Below, in pieces: positions 35,058-44,074 of a stretch of DNA of 64,000 nucleotides. The translations under genes and the position numbers were made by a program. The notes under the pieces are model-generated. The model did no database searches and had not been told where the DNA came from. It saw nothing but the letters and a program-made list of their open reading frames with translations. Position 1 is the first letter of the stretch, and every line of letters starts with the position of its first letter. The stretch is from MPNP01 sp026709725 (lineage in GTDB: Bacteria; Pseudomonadota; Alphaproteobacteria; Rhodobacterales; Rhodobacteraceae), in the NCBI GenBank assembly GCA_965200805.1, contig OZ241384.1, positions 3,348,001 through 3,412,000 on the forward strand, read 5' to 3'.

Positions 35058-35460
35058 TCAGCACAAGTCTCCGATCCTGAACAGGTCTGACTTTTCAGGG
35101 AGGGGATCTACTGGGCACGTCTGACCCGACCGGGCCCGTTTGCGCCCCTCCCTGCCCATCAATGGCCCGAGCAGATCGAAGGCCCGCTCCTGCAGGGGTG
35201 TCGGCCGTGTGATCATCCGGAAGGGACGGGCATTCTCGAGGCAGGGCTCGACGGTGTTGCGGATGAGGGTGCCGAGATCATCGAGCAGGGTCCGGAAGCT
35301 GTGCACAGGCATCCCGTCCGGGGCCCTCTTGCCGGCAGCCTTGGCCCGGGCCGAGTCGGAGACGGTGGCGGCCAGCAGCGCTTCGCGCGTGCGGGCGCGG
35401 TCCTCGGCCGGCAGGGAGCGGGTGATGGTGAGGGAGTCCCGGGGGTCGGCAGCCGGGTGC
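35058..35460 (-). mobile_element. IS1634-family transposase C-terminal fragment
   Basis: The minus-strand frame through 35058-35460 reads ARAKAAGKRAPDGMPVHSF, then RTLLDDLGTLIRNTV and RPTPLQERAFDLLG, ending shortly after. This closely follows the C-terminal end I know from IS1634-type DDE transposases (KAATKRTEDGLPVHSF, TLLADLATLTRNTV, PTPLQ). No catalytic domain is found upstream in any frame, so only the tail survives. It fits the repeat-rich, decayed character of 34-36 kb. Confidence 0.6.
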
Positions 35461-35828
35461 CGCCCCCGGGGAGGACCCGGAGTCCCTCGACAAGCCCGGA
35501 GGGCCCCGATGGGTTGTGATCATCAGGGGGAGGGATTGGCCGGGGTGCGCGTCCGGGCCCTGCCGTCCTCGCCCGGACCCTGATGGCGGACGGGATTCGT
35601 GCAGGAGGATCCGGGTGGTGAATTGCGCCAATGGCTGCCGATGACCGGGAGCCGTGCCGGGAGGGATGGTCATTGTCCCTGACAGGTCACCGATGGGATT
35701 GTCAGGCGGTCTGTGGCATGAGGAGAGGTCATGGACATGGCGACACGCTCCGGCCAGGGACATCCGTTGGCGCCCGGAAGACAGGGGGTGAAGGCACTTT
35801 CTGGGTGGAGGGGGTCTGGAGGTTCGGT
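35461..35828. other. G+C-rich non-coding stretch
   Basis: About 370 bp with long shadow frames on both strands, typical of G+C-rich DNA. No convincing domain; it may be older transposase or flanking sequence too decayed to recognise. Confidence 0.4.
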
Positions 35829-36029
35829 CTAAAGATCAGGGTCAGATGAAGAAATTTTGCCATTTTTGCAGAGCATTAACGTGTGCATCGGGAGCGCATA
35901 TACTTTCATCCCTCCGCCCTCCATCCAGATGACCCGAACATTTTGAGTGTCAGTGACACTGTGGACCGTCATGGGCGGTCCACCGGATTTCAGCCGAACA
36001 ACATCACCAACCTTGATCTCTTTGCCCAT
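35829..36029 (-). CDS. YodC-like DUF2158 small protein
   Basis: About 66 residues from ATG 36029 (ATG 36035 and an alternative start at 36050 are also in frame). The sequence KVGDVVRLKSGGPPMTVHSV, followed by VRVIWMEGGGMKVYALP, is the DUF2158 signature: a compact beta-barrel-like protein with the VRLKSGGP turn. Function unknown. The gene and its upstream neighbour are visibly more A+T-rich than the surrounding DNA, which suggests acquisition together. Confidence 0.8.
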   Translation of the reverse strand: MGKEIKVGDVVRLKSGGPPMTVHSVTDTQNVRVIWMEGGGMKVYALPMHTLMLCKNGKISSSDPDL

Positions 36030-36068
36030 TACCATAGCCTCCGCCAACATTTGTTGATTCGTGTTGGG

Positions 36069-36599
36069 TTACAACCTTGCCCCTAAAATACAGTCACGCA
36101 ATTCGATTTGATAGATCTTTCGAATCTGGTCAGGCTCAGTGCCAAAATTGTAAGCCGCCGAGGATATCATGCGCTTGAAGATATCGTCTGATTCTTCAAG
36201 ATCCCTAACATAAGCAACGCACTCCTCGAATATCTCAAACTCTTCCTTGCCTTTGGTGATGCCCACAACGTTAGACTGGTGAGTGTCAAGCCATGAGGAC
36301 ATGTCAAGTTCAGCAGAAATCTTTCTCCCGAAATCAGTCAATTGCACGGGACTTTGAGAGATTGCCGTTTGCGGCGGAGGAAGTCGCAAGAAAATATCAC
36401 GGAGTGCTGTCTCGAAGTCCCTTTTTATCTCAGAGACAGTTTTGTTAAGGGCATCAATCCCCTCCAGTTTTGTATCCACCCGACCCCGCCATTTGCTGGA
36501 GGATACCAAATGGGATACAAACCATCCAATGACACCAAGGAAGGCAGGGATAACGAGGCCCCAGAAACGCCAGTCGTGAAACAGGTCAGTCACACCCAA
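36069..36599 (-). CDS. Hypothetical protein with one N-terminal membrane anchor
   Basis: 176 residues. One hydrophobic segment (about 11-32, FWGLVIPAFLGVIGWFVSHLV) precedes a basic turn and a coiled-coil-like helix (DTKLEGIDALNKTVSEIKRDF). A soluble, mostly helical, acidic C-terminal part with a Cys near 147 follows. I do not recognise the family. It is A+T-rich relative to its neighbours and lies 40-70 bp upstream of the DUF2158 gene on the same strand, probably as an operon. Topology suggests a membrane-tethered cytoplasmic protein. Confidence 0.65.
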   Translation of the reverse strand: MGVTDLFHDWRFWGLVIPAFLGVIGWFVSHLVSSSKWRGRVDTKLEGIDALNKTVSEIKRDFETALRDIFLRLPPPQTAISQSPVQLTDFGRKISAELDMSSWLDTHQSNVVGITKGKEEFEIFEECVAYVRDLEESDDIFKRMISSAAYNFGTEPDQIRKIYQIELRDCILGARL

Positions 36600-37258
36600 C
36601 TCTCCGTTACCTGCACTGTGCCGCGCCCTCTCGTTGCCAGGAACGCGTCATGCAATCAGAACAAATAGTGACCTCATGCAATGAAGGCAAGGAAGGTCGG
36701 TTTCCTGTTGCCGCGAGAGAATCAGGAGGCAATGGCGAAATCAGATGAAAGTGAGGAAATTGAGACAATGTGCGGGATCAAGCCCGTCCCCATGAAGCAG
36801 GACGATGAAAGAATCGGGGAGCTTGATCCCTGCAAATCAGCAAACCGATTGCCCGAAGCCGCCGGGCCCCATCAATGCAAGGGACGCAACTCGGCACCCG
36901 TCACCTGAATCCTGCCACGCTCGCATGTCTTGGTTGCAGGGACACTGCCCACGAGATTTCAGCAGGACGCGGTTGACTCCATGCTCCTGCCGCCCGGATG
37001 ACCTATGCTGAATCGCAGAAGCCCGTCCACCCGCCCAAACGGTCGCGGACTCCACAGTCGGCATCACGGATCCTGCCGGATTCATGCTGCCGGACTCCTG
37101 TCCGGTCCCTGAGCCCCGGCAGCTCCGGGCGGCCCGCCCGGCCCGTTTGCTCTTCCCTGTACACTGCCAGGCGGGTCCAAGGGCACGAGGCCGGAGTTAG
37201 CAGTGTGTCCTGTTGAGGGATCCGAGGGACCCGGTACCGCCCGCATTCGCACGGGGTC
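36600..37258. other. Intergenic region, nothing recognised
   Basis: About 660 bp. A 75-codon plus-strand frame at 36681-36908 has a Glu/Lys-rich start, but no ribosome binding site or similarity that I can support. The half near 37258 is G+C-rich with only shadow frames. It marks the return from A+T-rich accessory DNA to host-like DNA. Confidence 0.5.
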
Positions 37259-38221
37259 TCAGTGACCGGCGTTGGCATCAGGAATGACGCAGAGGATCTC
37301 AAAGAGAAGCTGGGCGGCGATGAGGGCCGTATTTCCTGTCGGATCATAGGGCGGTGAAACCTCGACGAGATCAGCACCGACAATGTTGAGACCCTGACAT
37401 CCCCTGACAATCTCCAGCCCCTGGATCGTGGTCAGGCCGCCCATTTCCACTGTTCCGGTTCCGGGAGCGAAGGCCGGGTCAAGGCTGTCAATATCAAACG
37501 AGAGATAGGTCTTGGCCGACCCGATTCTTTGACGGATTCGGTCCATCAGGGGCACGAGCGATTTGTGCCAGCACATCTCGGCGGTCACCACTTCGAATCC
37601 CCGCTCACGGCCCCAATCAAGATCCTCCGGCGTGTAACCTGATCCCCGCAATCCGATCTGAAAGGTCTTCTCCGGGAGAATCAGACCTTCATCAAATGCA
37701 CGACGGAACGGTGTGCCATGGGCAATTTTTTCACCAAACATCATATCGGATGTATCGGCATGGGCATCGACATGCACCAGTGCAACCGGACCATGCCGGG
37801 CACGCACAGCCCGCAACACGGGATAGCTGAGTGTATGATCACCGCCCATGACCAGTGGAACCACGGCATGATCCAGGATTCTGCTGATCTCGCGGGTGAT
37901 GATGTCGCAACTCGCCATGATATTGAATGTGTTGATGGCAAGATCACCATAGTCGGCCACCTGCGAGCGTGAAAATGGAGCAACGCCTGTACCGAGATTG
38001 CAGGGGCGAATCAGACTGCTTTCCGTTCGGATCTGTCGAGGCCCATGTCTGGTCCCGCTCCGATTGGAGGCACCTGAATCCATGGGGATGCCAACAAAGC
38101 AGATATCAAGATCGGCAAGATCGCGCGAATGGGGCAAGCGCATCATCGTTGCGATTCCACCGGCCCGCGGCATATCGTTGCCGCCCAGCGGTCGATTCAA
38201 TCTCTGCGACCCGTCAATCAT
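37259..38221 (-). CDS. Agmatinase/ureohydrolase family protein
   Basis: About 320 residues (ATG 38221; TTG 38224 is possible). The binuclear manganese ligands of arginase-fold enzymes are present: GGDHTLSYP, HVDAHADTSD and SFDIDSLDPAFAPGTGT. The substrate-loop sequences around GIPMDSG and RHGPRQIR match the agmatinase/guanidinobutyrase branch rather than arginase. It hydrolyses a guanidino compound to urea plus an amine; the exact substrate is not resolvable. It is adjacent to the CO dehydrogenase-like genes on the same strand, but 116 bp away, so operon membership is uncertain. Confidence 0.85.
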   Translation of the reverse strand: MIDGSQRLNRPLGGNDMPRAGGIATMMRLPHSRDLADLDICFVGIPMDSGASNRSGTRHGPRQIRTESSLIRPCNLGTGVAPFSRSQVADYGDLAINTFNIMASCDIITREISRILDHAVVPLVMGGDHTLSYPVLRAVRARHGPVALVHVDAHADTSDMMFGEKIAHGTPFRRAFDEGLILPEKTFQIGLRGSGYTPEDLDWGRERGFEVVTAEMCWHKSLVPLMDRIRQRIGSAKTYLSFDIDSLDPAFAPGTGTVEMGGLTTIQGLEIVRGCQGLNIVGADLVEVSPPYDPTGNTALIAAQLLFEILCVIPDANAGH

Positions 38222-38337
38222 CAATCCACGACCTGTCCCTGCCGGATCACTGCCTCACCAGACAGGTGGCAGGGTATGGGCACAACCGTGTGCCGCACAT
38301 GTGCCCCGATACTGTCCGGGACCCGGACAGAAAGGGA

Positions 38338-39123
38338 CTATGCTGCGGTGACGGCGCGGGCCGTCAGAACCTTGACGAGATGAGATCGATAGGCCGGAGA
38401 GCCGTGCAGGTCGCTGATCATGGATTCCTCATCAACGGCCAGCGAATCGATGGCACCGGCACTGAAATTGCCGGCGAGTGCATCTTCCGCCTCGCGCCAG
38501 CGGAAGACACCGGACTGTGATGCCCCGGTGACAGCGACCCGCACACCGGACCGACCCCTCGCGACAAAGACTCCAACGAGAGCAAAGCGGGAGGCAGGCT
38601 GCTCGAACTTCTGGTAATTGGCCTGCTCCGGGATGGGGAAGGACACACTGGTGATCAACTCATTCTCTTCCAGTGCAGTCTCAAAGATGTCGAGGAAAAA
38701 AGCATCGGCATCGATCGTCCGGCGATCAGTGGTGATGCTGGCTCCTGAAGCAAGGACAGCGGCCGGATAGCAGGCCGCCGGATCATTATTGGCCAGAGAG
38801 CCGCCAATCGTGCCCATATTGCGGACAGCCGGATCGCCAATATTCCCCGCAAGCCATGCCAGTGCCGGATAGGATGCCGCTGCGGCCGCTGCAACATCGG
38901 CATGAATCGCAGTGGCACCGACAACAATCTCCCCATTCGCCACCCGGACCTCATCAAGGCCGTCAACAGCCTTCAGAGAGACCAGCGTTGAAGGTGCTGA
39001 CAGACGGGCCTTGAGAGTCGGTATCAATGTCTGACCCCCCGCCAGCGGCATTGCCCCTTCGGCTGCCAGGGCCTGTTGTGCGGCAGTCAAACTTGTCGGT
39101 TGTGCGATGTCAAAACTATACAT
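38338..39123 (-). CDS. coxM: CO dehydrogenase-like FAD-binding subunit (CoxM)
   Basis: 261 residues. It has the FAD-binding loops of molybdenum hydroxylase medium subunits: PLAGGQTLIPTLK near 27-39 and NMGTIGGSLANNDPA near 102-116. A C-terminal CO_deh_flav_C domain follows. It transfers electrons from the Fe-S subunit to FAD and on to an acceptor. It lies 112 bp downstream of coxL. The order S-L-M on one strand matches form II CO dehydrogenase-like clusters. Slightly short compared with the ~270-290 usual, but all loops are present. Confidence 0.88.
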   Translation of the reverse strand: MYSFDIAQPTSLTAAQQALAAEGAMPLAGGQTLIPTLKARLSAPSTLVSLKAVDGLDEVRVANGEIVVGATAIHADVAAAAAASYPALAWLAGNIGDPAVRNMGTIGGSLANNDPAACYPAAVLASGASITTDRRTIDADAFFLDIFETALEENELITSVSFPIPEQANYQKFEQPASRFALVGVFVARGRSGVRVAVTGASQSGVFRWREAEDALAGNFSAGAIDSLAVDEESMISDLHGSPAYRSHLVKVLTARAVTAA

Positions 39124-39235
39124 TCCTTGCCTCCATTCCTTGTCACAGCCCCATGAACTCCATCATCAACCCGGGTTTTCGTGAATGTCCCGGGACCGTC
39201 ACCTCATATTTGTGTTTTGCACGGGAACCCGCCCG

Positions 39236-41608
39236 CTATTGGGCAGTCTGGATTGCCGCCCAGACACGGTATGGTGAAAGCGGCATATCGATGTGGTCAA
39301 CCTTGTGACCGCCCGATTGCAGTGCGTCAATGACCGCATTCACAACCGAGGGCGGGGAACCGATCGCGCCCGCCTCCCCGCATCCCTTGACTCCCAACGG
39401 GTTGTGCGTGCAGGGTGTCTGTGATGAGTGGTCAACGGCAAAGGACGGCACATCATCTGCACGCGGCATGGCGTAATCCATGTAGGATCCGGACAGCAAC
39501 TGTCCATTCTCATCGTAGATTGCATGTTCCAGCAGCGCCTGGCCAACGCCCTGGGCAATTCCACCGTGAACCTGACCATCCACAATCATCGGGTTGATGA
39601 CGTTTCCGAAGTCATCAACCGCCGCAAATGAGCAAAGAGCCACCTTGCCGGTATCCGGATCGACTTCAACCTCACATGCATACGCCCCCGCCGGGTAGGT
39701 GAAGTTTGCCGGATCGTAGAAGGCCGTCTCCTCAAGACCGGGCTCGATCTCCTCAATCGGGTAATTGTGCGGGACATAGGCTGTCAGGCAGACGTCGCCC
39801 CAACCGATTGTCTTGTCGGTGCCGACCACCCGGAAGGTGCCGTCGGTGAATTCGATATCATCCGCAGACGCTTCCAGGAGATGCGCAGCGATCAGTCTGG
39901 CCTTGGCGATAATCTTTTCGGCAGCGCGGACCATCGCCGCTCCCCCGACCGCGATCGAACGTGAACCATACGTCCCCATCCCCATGGGTGTGTTGGCTGT
40001 ATCACCATGGACAATATTGACCTGATCCTCGGCAATACCGAACATGTCGGCAATCACCTGCGGGAAGGTTGTCTCATGACCCTGGCCATGTGAATGACTC
40101 CCGGTCATGACAGTGATTGAACCGGTGGCGTTGACGCGGACAGTGGCGCTCTCGTAGAGTCCGGCACGGGCACCGAGCTGACCGACGAGGCTTGATGGTG
40201 CGATCCCGCACGCCTCAATGTAACAGTTGACCCCAAGCCCGCGCAGCATTCCCCTTGAACACGATTCATCCCTGCGCTTTGCAAAACCGTCAAGATCGGC
40301 AATTTCGACCAGCTTGTCCATTGTCGCGTGATAATTCCCTGTATCATATTCGAGCGCAACGGGAGTGGTATACGGGAATTCATCGGTGCCGATGAAGTTC
40401 TTGCGCCGGAGTTCAACTGGATCCATCCCGAGTTCACGCGCGGCCTTGTCAATCACCCGTTCAAGCTGAAACGTTGCCTCCGGGCGACCCGCACCACGAT
40501 AGGCATCCACGGGGACGGTGTTGGTGAAGACCGCCCGGACATTGACGTGAATCAGCGGTGTCCGATAGTTGCCCGCCATCAATGTGCCATGCAGATAGGT
40601 TGGCACTGACGGTGCAAATGTCGAAAGATATGCACCCATATTGGCCAGAGTATCGGTCCGGATGGCGGTAAAATGGCCGTCCCCGTCCAGAGCGAGCTCA
40701 ATCCTGGTGACATGATCACGACCATGGCAATCCGTCACGAAGGCTTCAGTTCGACTCGCGGTCCACTTGACGGGGGCACGAAGAACCCGGGACGCAAATG
40801 TGCAGAAGGCCTCTTCCGCATAATGGAAGATTTTTGAGCCGAAGCCACCGCCGACATCCGGTGCCACGACACGCAGCTTGTGTTCAGGCAGCGAGAGAAC
40901 AAAAGCTCCCATCAGAAGTCTGATCACATGAGGGTTCTGTGATGTCGTGTAAAGTGTGGATTCATCGGTCGCCGGGTTGTAATCTCCGACAGCAACACGC
41001 GGCTCCATGGCATTGGCGACCAACCGGTTGTTGACGAGCTCAAGCTCCGTCACGTGATGGGCATCCTCAATGGCGGCATTCACAGCCCCCCGATTGTCCT
41101 CGATCCAGCCCCAGTCGAAGCAGAGATTGGTTCCGATATCGTCATGAACCAGCGGTCCGTCTTCAAGCGCCGATGACATGTCCACAACTGCGGGCAGCTC
41201 GGTGATGTCAATACGGATTGCCTCGGCGGCATCACGAGCCTGACCGAGACTGTCAGCGACGACCACGGCAATGGGGTCGCCAACATGCCGAACCTTGCCC
41301 CGGGCAAGAATTGGATGCCCCGGCTCCTTCATCGGTTCTCCAAACCTGTCCGTCACCTGCCAGCCGCACGGCAGCGTGCCGACATCAGCAAAATCCTCAC
41401 TGGTGAAAATCCGAACAACGCCGGGCATGGCAGCTGCGGCTGTACTGTCGATGGCGTTGATGGTTCCGTGGGCAATCTCTGACCGGCAGAAATAAGCGTA
41501 TTTCTGACCCGGAACATTGATATCGTCCGTATACCGACCGCTGCCCGAGAGGAATCTGACATCTTCCCGTCTGACAGAGCTCGCTCCGATTCCGCTATCT
41601 TTTGGCAT
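39236..41608 (-). CDS. coxL: Form II CO dehydrogenase-like molybdopterin subunit (CoxL)
   Basis: 790 residues, full length for xanthine-dehydrogenase-family large subunits. The active-site loop is AYRGAGR at 369-375, the form II signature, not the AYxCSFR of true form I CO dehydrogenase. Other cofactor motifs are VGGGFGSK near 252-259, a GQGHETTFPQVIAD segment and the catalytic Glu in GVKGCGEAGAIGSP near the C-terminus. CO oxidation is therefore not assured; other aldehyde or heteroaromatic substrates are possible. It is encoded between coxS and coxM. Confidence 0.92.
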   Translation of the reverse strand: MPKDSGIGASSVRREDVRFLSGSGRYTDDINVPGQKYAYFCRSEIAHGTINAIDSTAAAAMPGVVRIFTSEDFADVGTLPCGWQVTDRFGEPMKEPGHPILARGKVRHVGDPIAVVVADSLGQARDAAEAIRIDITELPAVVDMSSALEDGPLVHDDIGTNLCFDWGWIEDNRGAVNAAIEDAHHVTELELVNNRLVANAMEPRVAVGDYNPATDESTLYTTSQNPHVIRLLMGAFVLSLPEHKLRVVAPDVGGGFGSKIFHYAEEAFCTFASRVLRAPVKWTASRTEAFVTDCHGRDHVTRIELALDGDGHFTAIRTDTLANMGAYLSTFAPSVPTYLHGTLMAGNYRTPLIHVNVRAVFTNTVPVDAYRGAGRPEATFQLERVIDKAARELGMDPVELRRKNFIGTDEFPYTTPVALEYDTGNYHATMDKLVEIADLDGFAKRRDESCSRGMLRGLGVNCYIEACGIAPSSLVGQLGARAGLYESATVRVNATGSITVMTGSHSHGQGHETTFPQVIADMFGIAEDQVNIVHGDTANTPMGMGTYGSRSIAVGGAAMVRAAEKIIAKARLIAAHLLEASADDIEFTDGTFRVVGTDKTIGWGDVCLTAYVPHNYPIEEIEPGLEETAFYDPANFTYPAGAYACEVEVDPDTGKVALCSFAAVDDFGNVINPMIVDGQVHGGIAQGVGQALLEHAIYDENGQLLSGSYMDYAMPRADDVPSFAVDHSSQTPCTHNPLGVKGCGEAGAIGSPPSVVNAVIDALQSGGHKVDHIDMPLSPYRVWAAIQTAQ

Positions 41609-41684
41609 ACTGTCCTCCCTTGGCCTGAATGCGCATCTCTCTTTGTGTCTCTTCTTTGCTTCCGATCCCCTGATGCGGTGCCGT

Positions 41685-42149
41685 CTAAACCATGCCGGCA
41701 GCGGCCTGAATCGATTTCACAATGTTGTGGTATCCGGTGCAGCGGCAGAGATTTCCCTCAAGATAGTCCCGGATCTCAGCCTCCGAGGGATCCGGATTTT
41801 CTGCCAGAAGCGCTGCAGCAGACATGACCATGCCGGGGGTGCAGAAGCCGCATTGCAAACCATGATTGTCCTGAAAAGCCTGTTGTATGACACCAAGCGA
41901 GCCATCCGGATTCGCCATGCCCTCGATGGTCACAACATCGGCATCATTGGCCTCAAGAGCGAAGATCGTGCAGGATTTCACCGCCCTGTCATTGACATGG
42001 ACAACGCATGCACCGCATTGGCTCGTGTCGCAGCCGACATGCGTTCCGGTCAACCGCAGATTGTCCCGCAGGAAATCCGACAGAACCGCCCTGCCCTCCA
42101 CCTCGGCGGCGACCTCCCTGCCATTCACTCTCATCTGAACTTTCGGCAT
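41685..42149 (-). CDS. coxS: CO dehydrogenase-like [2Fe-2S] subunit (CoxS)
   Basis: 155 residues from ATG 42149, chosen because GGAGGACGG precedes it; the in-frame extension to 42275 has no family match. The plant-type ferredoxin cluster ligands are C40, C45, C48 and C60. The second helical [2Fe-2S] cluster ligands are C100, C103, C135 and C137 (CGFC and CRC). It passes electrons from the Mo site to FAD. It is the first structural gene of the S-L-M set. The five-gene A+T-rich operon ends about 200 bp upstream, so its native promoter may have been displaced. Confidence 0.92.
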   Translation of the reverse strand: MPKVQMRVNGREVAAEVEGRAVLSDFLRDNLRLTGTHVGCDTSQCGACVVHVNDRAVKSCTIFALEANDADVVTIEGMANPDGSLGVIQQAFQDNHGLQCGFCTPGMVMSAAALLAENPDPSEAEIRDYLEGNLCRCTGYHNIVKSIQAAAGMV

Positions 42150-42347
42150 CTTCCGTCCTCCCTGCAGTCTGCCATGAACCGTATAGCAGAAAATCCATGA
42201 CGTTCTCAAACTTTTTTTGATCATCACAGAACTGTGGCTATGTGTTGGTGAATTGGCTTCACCTCTGGCAATCATAATTCAGTGATCAATAATCTCAAAT
42301 ACCTCATGACCAACTATGAAAGCCTTTATCCCGTTCGTTAGGCAAAA

Positions 42348-43226
42348 CTAAAATAATGAATTTTCAACTACTTCTGACATCAGTTCGTCTATCTCCCTAT
42401 TGTCCAGAATGCTTAGCTCCTGCCAACCTTGGTAAACACCAGCACGACGACAGAGACGCTGCAATCCTTTCGCTTGAAGCAATTCGGATTTTGGGTTGTC
42501 CTGTGAGTGCAGTGCCAATGCTCGCATGAACGCGCTGCGCACATTCTCGGACCCAAGAGTTGGACTTCGGAAGACAACACGATCAATGAATTTCTCCCAG
42601 TATATCTGCTTACTCCTGAAGACCTTACGAATCAACTTCGCGAGTTCTTCACTGCCCTGCGCTGCATGGCTGACCATATACTCCCGCCACCAGGAGCGCG
42701 CGAAAGGGCAGTCGACATACACTGACCTGCTTCCCCGAACCTCCGGCAATCCCCCGAGCCTTCGTAACACTGTGCGCACACAGTCGTCGATCAGTTTTTT
42801 TCCATTTTCTGTGTCATCGACAAGAGCAATATCAATGCGCTCCGATCCATCATTCATGCCACCGCCATTCGCGGCAAGAAAATCCGACTGAATGATGCCC
42901 GCCGATACGTGCATAATTGTCACATGGGCCCAGAATGTGGTTCTGCAGGCCAACGAAGGCGAGAGCGTCCGCCAGGTGTTGTATGATACAATTTCGGTCC
43001 GAACCGGAGGATCTTTGAATTCGTTTTCGGTAAGATTTTCAGCAATGGTTGGAACGGTTTCTTTGCCAATTGTCCTGATACTGTCTTGCATATATTGTGG
43101 AAATGATTCACTGTTTTTAACATTCTTGAGGAAATTTTTCTGGTTATCACTTCCCTTTGAACGCAATAGGTTTTTTCGAAAGCGTGTGTAGTCTTCGTCC
43201 GAGAGTTCTTTGATGGGTTCCTTCAT
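42348..43226 (-). CDS. Unknown protein, possibly DUF6339-like (last gene of sulfur/GHKL operon)
   Basis: 292 residues. I see TFWAHVTIMHVSAGIIQSDF near 105-125 and VLRRLGGLPEVRG, followed by ARSWWREYM near 180. This resembles the pattern I recall for DUF6339 (W-x-x-(V/L)TH...RNALARLWW), but I cannot confirm it. No membrane segment. The N-terminal ~60 residues are charged and helical. It is the last of five overlapping genes, with a start overlapping the upstream stop by 4 bp. It is A+T-rich like the rest of the operon. Function unknown; a role with the neighbouring sulfur-transfer and ATPase proteins is inferred from coupling. Confidence 0.6.
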   Translation of the reverse strand: MKEPIKELSDEDYTRFRKNLLRSKGSDNQKNFLKNVKNSESFPQYMQDSIRTIGKETVPTIAENLTENEFKDPPVRTEIVSYNTWRTLSPSLACRTTFWAHVTIMHVSAGIIQSDFLAANGGGMNDGSERIDIALVDDTENGKKLIDDCVRTVLRRLGGLPEVRGSRSVYVDCPFARSWWREYMVSHAAQGSEELAKLIRKVFRSKQIYWEKFIDRVVFRSPTLGSENVRSAFMRALALHSQDNPKSELLQAKGLQRLCRRAGVYQGWQELSILDNREIDELMSEVVENSLF

Positions 43227-44074
43227 TCATCCTTGCCTTCAGAATTTGGAATGGTCAGCCCATACAACCCAGTTGCGACCTTTTCTGGGTGGAAATCTTC
43301 ACTGCCCCAATGAGGGAATTCATTTTCCTCAAGGTGTCCAGCGAGAGCCTTGAGATTGCTGTACGATTCCCAACCTTCACTATCTGGATTATTTCCGTAA
43401 TCCCGTTGAAGAAGGGAAAAGCATGCCGTCACAATGTGCACAATAATTGTGTCACGATGGCATCCCCGGTCCCGCTTGATAAAGCGGTGCAGATCAGGGT
43501 GCAACCTAACAACAAACCCAAATGGTTCGGTCTTAGCCTCTACGTAAAACTGACCCGAAGAAAGAGACTTGTCTTCATGCATTGATATCAGGTGGGCGAC
43601 TGATGCCTCAAAACGGAAAACATCGCCCAGAGCCATCCTCGCACCCTTACGCAATTGAACAGCTTTACCATGCCAGATCTTGTGTACGCCATGCTTATCG
43701 GAATCAAGCACCACGCTGACGGGCTCAGTGCACAACACCATCGGCGTAAACATTGGTGGTTCCCCAAGATCGTCACGCCTCCACTCAATTGTTTGCCGCG
43801 CACTGCATGAGAGGTGCGTCCTCCGGTATGATGAAAGTGGGGAGGAGACGATACAGCCATATTTGGCTACACCCCTATCAATGAAGTTTTCGATAAGTGG
43901 TGCTTCAACAACTTGATGAGTTATGATCAACGATTCCCGAGAATCTGCTTGGTCAACGGCAAGCCTGTAACGCCCATTGGGATAAGCCAAATTTCCTGAT
44001 TCCAAAATCGGGTGACTGTCCATGCGGACCGAATTGGATGGCCCCGGGTCAACCACATTCAAATGAGTGGTCAT
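43223..44074 (-). CDS. Unknown protein in sulfur/GHKL operon
   Basis: 283 residues, no recognised domain, no signal or membrane segment. The middle looks beta-rich (MFTPMVLCTEPVSVVLDS, FYVEAKTEPFGFVVRLHPDLH) and ends in a helical part with Trp/Glu. Both junctions are 4-bp ATGA overlaps, with the GHKL ATPase upstream and the DUF6339-like gene downstream, so it is made in step with them. Possible roles are substrate recognition or scaffold; nothing in the sequence decides this. Cys residues near 73, 90, 114, 204 and 216 are not in a cluster-like spacing. Confidence 0.6.
   Translation of the reverse strand: MTTHLNVVDPGPSNSVRMDSHPILESGNLAYPNGRYRLAVDQADSRESLIITHQVVEAPLIENFIDRGVAKYGCIVSSPLSSYRRTHLSCSARQTIEWRRDDLGEPPMFTPMVLCTEPVSVVLDSDKHGVHKIWHGKAVQLRKGARMALGDVFRFEASVAHLISMHEDKSLSSGQFYVEAKTEPFGFVVRLHPDLHRFIKRDRGCHRDTIIVHIVTACFSLLQRDYGNNPDSEGWESYSNLKALAGHLEENEFPHWGSEDFHPEKVATGLYGLTIPNSEGKDE

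Noticed and set aside
35140..35763. Long open frames on both strands in the G+C-rich stretch
   Set aside because: Arg/Gly/Pro-rich shadows. Only the frame carrying the IS1634-like tail has support.
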